Positions 1-5,279 of a stretch of 5,279 bases of DNA are shown piece by piece. The position numbers and the translations under genes are program-made. The notes under the pieces were generated by a model. It was given only the letters and a program-made list of their open reading frames with translations. It was not told the DNA's origin and did not search any database. Location of the stretch: NCBI GenBank assembly GCA_030596465.1, contig JAUVJW010000154.1, forward strand, positions 1-5,279, in the 5' to 3' direction. Source of the stretch: Candidatus Fermentibacteraceae bacterium (lineage in GTDB: Bacteria > Fermentibacterota > Fermentibacteria > Fermentibacterales > JCC-6). Each line of letters opens with the position of its first letter. Positions within the stretch are counted from its first letter, which is position 1.

Positions 1-1328
1 AGAGCTGCCGCGCGGTGGATATCAACTCCCGAACTCTTAACAACGGAAACCCTGGCCCTGATGCCGGTGGTCTTTACCAGCTTGATAAATTTCATCAGGT
101 GCTCCCAGGGATCTTCAACTGTCGATGGGCATATTCTGTTGTACTCTCTTGCACCGGAAGCATTTAAACTGATACTCACTGAATCAAAGCAATGCAGCAG
201 TTCCACTATCTGATGATCGCCCAGAAACGAAGTGCAGAGACCGTTTGTATTCAATCTGGTTTTCACTCCCCGAAGCCCGGCAGCCTTTGCGCTTTTCATC
301 AGAAGATCGCTTCTGAGGGTGGGCTCGCCAAAACCGCAAAACACAAGCTCATTAAAACTTTCAATGGGAAACGCCTCAATGGTGGAAAGAACAAGGTTTT
401 CTGAAGGATCTTCTGTATGCATAAGGTAGTAACCGCCGAGGCCGTCTTCTGATCTTCTAACGCAGAAGCCACAGTTATTCTGACATCTTGATGTGAGATT
501 GACATAAAGCGATTCTCCATATTGATAAACAATATCTGCCCTTCGATTTTCCGGGTGCAATCTGTAAGCTCTCATGGCATTCTCCCAGAGAATGTATGAG
601 GTTCTCTCTATAGACATATCACTATCCCAAAGTTCCCTGATTTTCATGGTGATAAATCTGGTATAGGCAGGTTCATTCCTTCTGCCCCTGAAGGGCTCCG
701 GGGGCAGAAAAGGCGAATCTGTCTCAACAAGAAGTCTGTCTCTGGGAATACCGGCAATAAGTCTGCGAAGCCTGTTGTTCTTTTTGTAGGTCAGAGGACC
801 GTCTACCCCGATGTAAAAACCCCGGGAAATCGCCTTGCCGGTGAGTAATTCGTCACCGCCCCAGCAGTGAAGAATTACAGGCACTGACAATTTTTCCGGC
901 AACTGCCGGAGAACTTCTGTTTCAGCTCCTCTGGAATGCACAATAAGGGGATAACCTAAGGCCTCCGCAAGCTCAATATGCCTTCGAAACCACCGAATCT
1001 GTTTCTCCGGTTCAAAGGTCTGGTGGTGAAAATCAAGCCCCGCTTCACCCACTGCCACAGTATTGGGACGAAGTAAGACACGGTTGAGGGCAAGCCATTC
1101 GGATTCCTCTATGTTTTTTTCAGGGAGGTGTTCGGGGTGAAAAGCCGCTGCTGAATAGAGATTGTATTTCCCCGCAATATCAGCAGCTCTCCGTGCAGTC
1201 TCAAGATCAATGGAAGGAATCATAATATGATTGATGCCAGCTTTTCTTGAATCCTCAATCACTCCAGCCAAATCTTCATTAAAATGGTGGAAATGCAAAT
1301 GAGAATGGCTGTCAAATCCCAGTTTCAT
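1..1328 (-). CDS. TatD-family metal-dependent hydrolase fused to a TatD-associated radical SAM domain (3' end cut by window edge)
   Basis: One uninterrupted frame of 442 codons starts at ATG 1328-1326 and runs off the left edge. Residues 1-258 form a full-length TatD hydrolase of the amidohydrolase (TIM-barrel) type: DSHSHL with metal ligands H8 and H10, GEAGLDF with E95, HSRGA with H131, HCWGG with H154, ETDSPFLPP with D204, then GRRNEP. TatD proteins are metal-dependent nucleases or phosphoesterases, with reported 3'-5' exonuclease activity in some members. From about residue 265 a radical SAM domain follows directly: LYVNLTSRC, the 4Fe-4S motif CxxxCxxC at C282, C286 and C289, a GFGEPT motif at 332-337, LNTNG at 359-363 and VSISLNA at 384-390. 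This resembles the TatD-linked radical SAM family, whose substrate I do not know. About 174 residues of it are visible, so probably only a short C-terminal piece is missing. The start lies 9 bp after purA with a weak ribosome binding site, suggesting translational coupling. The domain calls are secure; the activity of the whole protein is unknown. Confidence 0.9.
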   Translation of the reverse strand, partial: MKLGFDSHSHLHFHHFNEDLAGVIEDSRKAGINHIMIPSIDLETARRAADIAGKYNLYSAAAFHPEHLPEKNIEESEWLALNRVLLRPNTVAVGEAGLDFHHQTFEPEKQIRWFRRHIELAEALGYPLIVHSRGAETEVLRQLPEKLSVPVILHCWGGDELLTGKAISRGFYIGVDGPLTYKKNNRLRRLIAGIPRDRLLVETDSPFLPPEPFRGRRNEPAYTRFITMKIRELWDSDMSIERTSYILWENAMRAYRLHPENRRADIVYQYGESLYVNLTSRCQNNCGFCVRRSEDGLGGYYLMHTEDPSENLVLSTIEAFPIESFNELVFCGFGEPTLRSDLLMKSAKAAGLRGVKTRLNTNGLCTSFLGDHQIVELLHCFDSVSISLNASGAREYNRICPSTVEDPWEHLMKFIKLVKTTGIRARVSVVKSSGVDIHRAAA

Positions 1329-1337
1329 AACTCGAAC

Positions 1338-2591
1338 TCAACGCCAGATGACATCATCGCGGCCGGGGCCGGTAGAGATGGATGTTACAGAAACACCCAC
1401 TATCTTTTCAACTGCCAGCACATACGCTCTTGCCGCTTCCGGAAGGTTCTCCCACTTTGTTTCTCCACGAATGTCCTCGGTCCATCCGGAAAAGGTCTCG
1501 TAAACAGGAACCAGTTCGCCCATTGAGCGACCGGTGGTAAATTTACCGCCCTTGTAACCTGTACAGATCTGAAGCTCTTCAAAACCGGTGAGAACGTCAA
1601 GAAGTGTCAAGGTAATAGAAGTGCATCCATTAATTCTTGCAGTATACCTCGCAAGCATACCATCCAGCCAGCCACATCTTCTTGGTCTTCCTGTTGTTGT
1701 TCCGAACTCGTGTCCGGCCCGGCGTATCTTCTCGCCTGTCTCATTATCAAGTTCTGTAGGAAATGGACCTGAGCCTACCCTTGTTGTGTATGCCTTGAGA
1801 ATGCCAATAACATCGGTGACCAGCGCAGGACCGAAACCCAGACTTGTACATGCTGCTCCTGAAACACACTGTCCGCAGGTTACAAAGGGATAAGATCCAT
1901 GATCGGGATCAAGAAGGGAGCCCTGGGCACCCTCGGCTATTACCAGCCCACCCCGGTCAAGAACCCTGCTGATGGAAAGAGAAACATCATCAGAATAGCC
2001 GGCAACTTCCCTGGTGGCTTCAATAAACTCCGCGACATCGGAATGAAGTTTCTCTACTTCAGCGTAGCCAAGGTTCAATGTACTGATTGCCTCTTTTGTG
2101 TGAAAATCAACCAGAGAGGTAAAGGTTGTTTTATTGATAATATCATCAAGACGAATGGCATTACGCCTGAATTTTCTCTCGTAGGTTGGTCCTATACCAC
2201 GCCCGGTAGTTCCTATTTTTTCGCTTGCCAGATTAACTTCACTCTGTTTTTCAATACATTTATATCCAGGATGTGTAAGGTTTATCTTGCTGGAAATCTT
2301 CAATCTACCTTTAGTGGAAATACCATTCTCTTCCAGTGATCTGATTTCTTCCAGAATGGTTACAGGATCCATTACACAGGCAGAACCTATCATCCCGATA
2401 ACATCCTTGCGTACAAGGCCTGACGGAAGCAGATGAAGAGCGAATCTTTTACCCTCGCCTTCTACAGTATGCCCCGCATTGGCCCCTCCGCTGAATCTGG
2501 CTACCGCTACTGCTTTCTCAGCCAGATGATCCACCATCTTTCCCTTACCCTCGTCTCCCCACTGAAGGCCAACAACAATACTAACTGGCAT
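1338..2591 (-). CDS. purA: Adenylosuccinate synthetase
   Basis: PurA makes adenylosuccinate from IMP, aspartate and GTP, the first committed step from IMP to AMP, in the cytoplasm. The 417-residue product shows the P-loop-like GDEGKGK at 12-18 with catalytic D13, GGANAGHTV with catalytic H41, GTTGRGIGPTYERK at 127-140 (IMP contacts), GAQGSLLDPDHGSYPFVT at 221-238, the aspartate/GTP loop GTTTGRPRRCGW at 297-308, and the C-terminal STGPGRD. The frame is open for 17 more codons upstream, but ATG 2591-2589 is chosen because the protein then begins MPVSIVVGLQWGDEGKGK, as expected for the family, and GGGGAG sits 6 nt before it. The protein is somewhat shorter than the roughly 430 residues usual in bacteria, because it stops soon after STGPGRD. 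The normally strongly conserved SSN after the YPFVT segment is replaced by CGQ, giving C239, C242 and C248. It follows engB by 2 bp and precedes the TatD fusion gene by 9 bp in the same frame. Confidence 0.97.
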   Translation of the reverse strand: MPVSIVVGLQWGDEGKGKMVDHLAEKAVAVARFSGGANAGHTVEGEGKRFALHLLPSGLVRKDVIGMIGSACVMDPVTILEEIRSLEENGISTKGRLKISSKINLTHPGYKCIEKQSEVNLASEKIGTTGRGIGPTYERKFRRNAIRLDDIINKTTFTSLVDFHTKEAISTLNLGYAEVEKLHSDVAEFIEATREVAGYSDDVSLSISRVLDRGGLVIAEGAQGSLLDPDHGSYPFVTCGQCVSGAACTSLGFGPALVTDVIGILKAYTTRVGSGPFPTELDNETGEKIRRAGHEFGTTTGRPRRCGWLDGMLARYTARINGCTSITLTLLDVLTGFEELQICTGYKGGKFTTGRSMGELVPVYETFSGWTEDIRGETKWENLPEAARAYVLAVEKIVGVSVTSISTGPGRDDVIWR

Positions 2592-2593
2592 TA

Positions 2594-3199
2594 TCAGCTC
2601 CCCGCTGAATGGGTGGCGGTGGCTGTAGCCAGCCACTTGCAAAGTTCGTTGATACCGCTGCCGTCAACTGAGGAAACGGAAATAACGGGTCCCATTTCCC
2701 CGGCGATTCGGACAGCCTGTGCCAGTTTACTTCTCTTCAACTTATCGCTTTTTGTAAGAGCAATAATGTAGGGTTTTCCACCCTCCATGAGAAATCTGGC
2801 CATCGAAAGATCGTTCTCAAGGTCAGGATGACGGGAATCAACAAGAAGAACAGCACCTCTGAGAGGTTGTCTTTCCCTGAGATATCCGCCGATCCAACCT
2901 GTCCATTTTTTGCGCAGTTTTTCAGGGGCTTTAGCAAAACCATACCCCGGAAGATCGGCGATATAAAAATTCTTGTTGGTAGTATAAATATTGATGTACT
3001 GGGTACAACCAGGCCTGGAACTGGTTCTGGCAACCTTTTTACCACAGCTCAACTTGTTAATAAGAGATGACTTACCAACATTGGATCTTCCTATAAAAGC
3101 CACTTCCGGCAATCCGTCCTCCGGCAATCCGGTTTTACCGGGGCAACTTTTCAGAAACTGAATATGCAGCTTTGCCAAATCAAACAGCTTCCAAATCAT
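2594..3199 (-). CDS. engB: Ribosome biogenesis GTPase EngB/YsxC
   Basis: EngB (YsxC/YihA) is a TRAFAC-class GTPase needed for late assembly of the 50S ribosomal subunit and is often essential. The 201-residue product carries all G motifs in order: G1 GRSNVGKSS at 37-45, G2 T66 within RPGCTQ, G3 DLPGYG at 82-87, G4 TKSDK at 149-153 and G5 around S176-S177 ahead of GSGI. LPGYGFAK is typical of EngB. Length fits the family (about 195-210). ATG 3199 is the most upstream start, since an in-frame TGA lies two codons before it; it overlaps clpX by 20 nt and has only a weak GAAG before it. TTG at 3178, one base after the clpX stop and 9 nt after a GGAAG, would give a 194-residue protein and is a reasonable alternative. 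GLPE occurs twice in tandem (24-27 and 29-32) because of a 15-nt duplication. The last codons contain the purA ribosome binding site. Confidence 0.95.
   Translation of the reverse strand: MIWKLFDLAKLHIQFLKSCPGKTGLPEDGLPEVAFIGRSNVGKSSLINKLSCGKKVARTSSRPGCTQYINIYTTNKNFYIADLPGYGFAKAPEKLRKKWTGWIGGYLRERQPLRGAVLLVDSRHPDLENDLSMARFLMEGGKPYIIALTKSDKLKRSKLAQAVRIAGEMGPVISVSSVDGSGINELCKWLATATATHSAGS
2598..2603 (-). promoter_or_regulatory. Ribosome binding site deciding the purA start
   Basis: GGGGAG on the minus strand, 6 nt before ATG 2591. It lies in the final Ala-Gly-Ser codons of engB, just before the engB stop at 2596-2594. The purA frame is open further upstream to 2642, so this site, together with the family-typical N-terminus, selects the ATG at 2591. 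Confidence 0.85.
3105..3134 (-). repeat. 15-nt tandem duplication within engB
   Basis: On the plus strand TCCGGCAATCCG occurs at 3105-3116 and again at 3120-3131, an exact 12-base match with a 15-nt period. In the EngB protein this gives the tandem residues GLPED and GLPEV at positions 24-33, just before the G1 loop. The period is a whole number of codons, so the frame is kept. The close match of the copies points to replication slippage. Confidence 0.8.
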
Positions 3200-4430
3200 T
3201 ATGCTTCATTAACATTTCCGGTTCTTCCCCGTTGGAAATACACTTCTCATTTATGATAAGCTTGTCTGGAATCTGCTTCGCGGAAGGTATCCTGTACATG
3301 GGATCAAGAAGAATACGCTCTACAATTGAACGCAACCCCCTTGCTCCGCTCTTGCTTTTCTTTGCTTCTCTCGCAATTGCAAGAAGAGCAGCATCTGTAA
3401 TCTGCAGGTCAACACCTTCAAGGTTGAACATGTATCTGTACTGCTTCACAAGAGCATTCTTCGGCTCGGTAAGAACATGAACCAGATCCCGTTCCGAAAG
3501 ATCGTCAAGTGTTACCATTATCGGAAGACGCCCAACCAGCTCTGGAATTATCCCGAAATGCACCAGATCATGTGATTCAAGCTTCTTGAGGATCTTTGAT
3601 CCCTCAAATTCTTCTTCATTACCCAGATCAGCATTGAATCCCAGAGATGATCTCCGTACCCTCTTCGAAACAATCTTTTCAATACCATGAAACGCCCCGC
3701 CGCAGATAAACAGAATATTGGTTGTGTCAATCTGGATGTGATCCTGATAGGGGTGCTTACGCCCGCCACCCGGTGGAACTCCGGCGATTGTACCTTCGAT
3801 CATTTTCAGCAGTGCCTGTTGAACGCCCTCACCTGAAACATCTCTGGTGATTGAGGCATTTTCTGACTTTCTTGCAATTTTGTCTATTTCGTCAATGTAG
3901 ATGATTCCATGCTGTGCAAGTTCAACATCCATATCGGTAACCTGGAGAAGTCTGAGAAGAATGTTTTCCACATCGTCCCCCACATACCCGGCCTCGGTAA
4001 GAGTTGTTGCGTCAGCTATGGCAAATGGCACATCAAGAATCTTAGCAAGAGTCTTGGCCAGCAATGTCTTGCCAACACCCGTAGGCCCCAGAAGAATAAT
4101 ATTGCTCTTTTCCAGCTCAACAGACGCGGTGCTGTCGTGCTTGCTCTGGAGTCTTCTGTAGTGGTTGTAAACAGCAACAGAAAGAACCTTCTTGGCTTCT
4201 TCCTGGCCGACTACATACTGATCAAGCTTTTCCTTGATCTCCATGGGAGCGGGAAGCTCTTTGTTCAGAAAAGAAGGTTTGTCAGAGATTTTCTTTTTAC
4301 CGGTTTCGTCTACGATTTCATGACAGTAACGCACACAGTCATCGCAGATAAAAACGCCAGGCCCTTGAATAAGCTGATTAACTTCTGCCGCTGGTCTGTT
4401 ACAGAATGAACATCGATTCTCTTTTGGCAT
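3180..4430 (-). CDS. clpX: ATP-dependent Clp protease ATP-binding subunit ClpX
   Basis: ClpX is the hexameric AAA+ unfoldase that recognises tagged proteins and threads them into ClpP. The 416-residue product has the N-terminal zinc-binding domain with C7, C10, C29 and C32, which dimerises and binds substrates and adaptors. The AAA+ module follows: Walker A GPTGVGKT at 115-122, pore-1 loop GYVG at 148-151, Walker B IIYIDEID at 176-183, pore-2 region DVSGEGVQQ at 197-205, RKH loop at 224-226, arginine finger R301 in PELVGRLP, and sensor 2 GARGLR with R364. The ClpP-docking tripeptide, IGF in the best-studied ClpX proteins, reads LGF at 263-265. Length is normal. ATG 4430 lies 2 bp after the clpP stop, the usual clpP-clpX pairing, with only a weak ribosome binding site (GAG within the clpP end), so its translation is probably coupled to that of clpP. 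The 3' end overlaps engB by 20 nt. Confidence 0.98.
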   Translation of the reverse strand: MPKENRCSFCNRPAAEVNQLIQGPGVFICDDCVRYCHEIVDETGKKKISDKPSFLNKELPAPMEIKEKLDQYVVGQEEAKKVLSVAVYNHYRRLQSKHDSTASVELEKSNIILLGPTGVGKTLLAKTLAKILDVPFAIADATTLTEAGYVGDDVENILLRLLQVTDMDVELAQHGIIYIDEIDKIARKSENASITRDVSGEGVQQALLKMIEGTIAGVPPGGGRKHPYQDHIQIDTTNILFICGGAFHGIEKIVSKRVRRSSLGFNADLGNEEEFEGSKILKKLESHDLVHFGIIPELVGRLPIMVTLDDLSERDLVHVLTEPKNALVKQYRYMFNLEGVDLQITDAALLAIAREAKKSKSGARGLRSIVERILLDPMYRIPSAKQIPDKLIINEKCISNGEEPEMLMKHNDLEAV

Positions 4431-4432
4431 CT

Positions 4433-5017
4433 TCAGTCTCGATTCGTCAAAATATTGTCAACAATTCCGTAATCCAGTGCTTCCTGAGCGTCCATCCAGA
4501 AATTACGATCACTATCTGCATTAACCTTCTCAATATCCTGTCCGGTGTGATAAGCCAGGATCTGATCCATCTGCTCGCGGATCTTGAGAATTTCTCTTGC
4601 CTCAATCTGAATATCGGATGACTGTCCTCTGGCACCACCGCTTGGCTGATGGATCATGACCCTGGCGTGGGGCAGAATACTTCTCTTGCCCTTTGTTCCC
4701 GCCGCGAGAAGAACAGAGGCCATTGAGGCCGCACTACCCATGCAGAAGGTGGAAATGTCTGGTTTGATAAACTCCATGGTATCATATATGGCCAGACCAG
4801 CGGAAACGGAACCTCCCGGACTGTGAATGTACATGTTGATATCACGTTTTGTGTCCTGGCCCTCAAGGAAAAGAAGCTGAGCAACAACAACACTCGCGGT
4901 CTGAGCGGTAATGGTATCTGCGATAAAGACAATTCGATCCTTCAGTAACCTGGAGTAGATATCGTATGACCTCTCGGAGTTGCCCTCTTTCTCAACTACA
5001 AAGGGAATTACTGGCAT
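4433..5017 (-). CDS. clpP: ATP-dependent Clp protease proteolytic subunit ClpP
   Basis: ClpP is the serine protease that forms a double heptameric barrel and degrades proteins delivered by ClpX. The 194-residue product is full length and lacks a long propeptide; it starts MPVIPFVVEKEG and continues into the family hallmark ERSYDIYSRLLKDRI. The nucleophile is S98 in GSAASMAS and the catalytic histidine is H123 in MIHQPSGG. At the third triad position (Asp171 of mature E. coli ClpP, Asp172 in Bacillus-type numbering) this protein has N172 (codon AAT at 4504-4502, in DSDRNFWM). The substrate-strand motif reads YIHSPGGSVSAG, with H65 where Asn is usual. ATG 5017 is fixed by its overlap with the trigger factor stop in TAATG and by the GAGGGAG ribosome binding site 7 nt upstream. 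clpX follows 2 bp downstream, so the two ClpXP partners are made from one message. The identity is certain; the effect of N172 on activity is not. Confidence 0.98.
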   Translation of the reverse strand: MPVIPFVVEKEGNSERSYDIYSRLLKDRIVFIADTITAQTASVVVAQLLFLEGQDTKRDINMYIHSPGGSVSAGLAIYDTMEFIKPDISTFCMGSAASMASVLLAAGTKGKRSILPHARVMIHQPSGGARGQSSDIQIEAREILKIREQMDQILAYHTGQDIEKVNADSDRNFWMDAQEALDYGIVDNILTNRD

Positions 5018-5279
5018 TATTCTTCTCCCTCGTTACTCGTGTCAGCTTCTGAAGGGTCAACCGCAACCCATTTCCAGGGAACCACAGCCGGTTCATGTGA
5101 ATCTTCTTCCTGAGACTTCTCTTCAATCACTGCTGAGTTTAAAACAAATTCCAGAGCCTTTTCGTTCCTGTTCCTGTCCAGATACGAGGATCTGCTGTCT
5201 CCCGCGGCAAGAGCTTTTTCAATATCCACCTCTGATATCTCAAGGCTTTCACAGATAGCTATCTCGCGAAGAATAAGGA
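5017..5279 (-). CDS. tig: Trigger factor, C-terminal end (5' part beyond window edge)
   Basis: Only the last 87 full codons are visible; the frame is open to the right edge and stops at TAA 5019-5017. Trigger factor is the ribosome-bound chaperone that meets nascent chains at the exit tunnel; its C-terminal helical arms form the chaperone cradle. The visible part has the pattern of that region: an LILREIAICESLEISEVDIEKAL helix segment, then NRNEKALEFVLNSAVIEE, matching the usual EKALDFLLENAKV end. Between these blocks only a few residues remain (AAGDSRSS), roughly 20 fewer than I expect for the family. A tail of about 30 residues follows, rich in Glu and Asp with one PWKWVAV patch, ending in EGEE. 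The call rests on this partial resemblance and on position directly upstream of clpP-clpX, where tig commonly sits. The peptidyl-prolyl isomerase and ribosome-binding domains are outside the window and cannot be checked. The final GAG GGA GAA GAA codons also supply the clpP ribosome binding site. Confidence 0.77.
   Translation of the reverse strand, partial: LILREIAICESLEISEVDIEKALAAGDSRSSYLDRNRNEKALEFVLNSAVIEEKSQEEDSHEPAVVPWKWVAVDPSEADTSNEGEE
5025..5031 (-). promoter_or_regulatory. Ribosome binding site of clpP
   Basis: GAGGGAG on the minus strand, 7 nt before the clpP ATG at 5017. It lies inside the last codons of trigger factor, where the same bases encode the terminal Glu-Gly-Glu residues. 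It supports the chosen clpP start. Because the trigger factor stop overlaps the clpP start (TAATG), ribosomes finishing trigger factor stop exactly at this site. Confidence 0.8.

Noticed and set aside
299..532. A short minus-strand frame starting at TTG 532
   Set aside because: It is the out-of-frame shadow of the radical SAM domain, which reads continuously in the frame of ATG 1328 and carries the CxxxCxxC motif.
1329..1337. The gap between purA and the TatD fusion gene as a promoter site
   Set aside because: Nine bases are too few for a promoter, and no clear -10/-35 pair was recognised in the preceding purA coding sequence.
1899..2339. A 146-codon plus-strand open frame opposite purA
   Set aside because: It is antisense to conserved PurA blocks and is best explained as a by-product of purA codon use.
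2619..2636. Inverted repeat GTGGCT-6 nt-AGCCAC at the end of engB, considered as a terminator or purA leader hairpin
   Set aside because: The stem is only 6 bp, there is no T-run after it in the direction of transcription, and purA follows at once, so a terminator is implausible. A weak effect on purA translation cannot be excluded.
3909..4409. A 166-codon plus-strand open frame opposite clpX
   Set aside because: It lies wholly antisense to the AAA+ core of clpX, whose motifs are all intact; its product has no recognisable pattern and it has no convincing ribosome binding site.
1338..5019. Possible reassignment of TGA to an amino acid, as in some candidate phyla
   Set aside because: TGA ends clpP, clpX, engB and purA exactly where the families normally end, and no in-frame TGA interrupts any gene, so the standard bacterial code fits.

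Overview
This window is a compact stretch of bacterial chromosome in which every gene lies on the minus strand, so transcription runs from the right edge to the left edge. It reads as one six-gene, operon-like cluster. From 5' to 3' of the message it holds the C-terminal end of trigger factor (5017-5279, cut by the right edge), clpP (4433-5017), clpX (3180-4430), the ribosome-assembly GTPase gene engB/ysxC (2594-3199), purA (1338-2591), and a long gene that fuses a TatD-family metal hydrolase to a radical SAM domain (1-1328, cut by the left edge).

Almost no DNA is non-coding. The trigger factor stop overlaps the clpP start (TAATG), clpP and clpX are 2 bp apart, clpX and engB overlap by 20 nt, engB and purA are 2 bp apart, and purA and the TatD fusion gene are 9 bp apart. 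The Shine-Dalgarno sequences of clpP and purA lie inside the last codons of the gene before them. I see no tRNA, rRNA, mobile element, CRISPR array or convincing terminator, and no gene-free stretch longer than 9 bp. Any main promoter must lie upstream of the right edge.

Trigger factor, ClpP and ClpX form a folding and proteolysis block: a ribosome-bound chaperone next to the ClpXP protease. EngB (50S assembly), PurA (AMP synthesis) and the TatD/radical SAM protein follow as housekeeping passengers. The gene order tig-clpP-clpX-engB is a widespread bacterial arrangement, but lon, often present between clpX and engB, is absent here. All genes use the standard bacterial code, with TGA as the stop in four of the five visible gene ends. 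Base composition is moderate and even, with no sign of recent transfer. The window points to a free-living-type bacterium, but I cannot name a phylum from it; divergent details in otherwise conserved proteins suggest a lineage away from the usual models.

Points worth a second look are the TatD-radical SAM fusion, an Asn in place of the catalytic Asp in ClpP, a rewritten IMP-site loop with a CxxC motif in PurA, a shortened C-terminal region in trigger factor, a 15-nt tandem duplication in engB, and a single UGA separating purA from the in-frame TatD fusion gene. No wholly new multi-gene system is evident.
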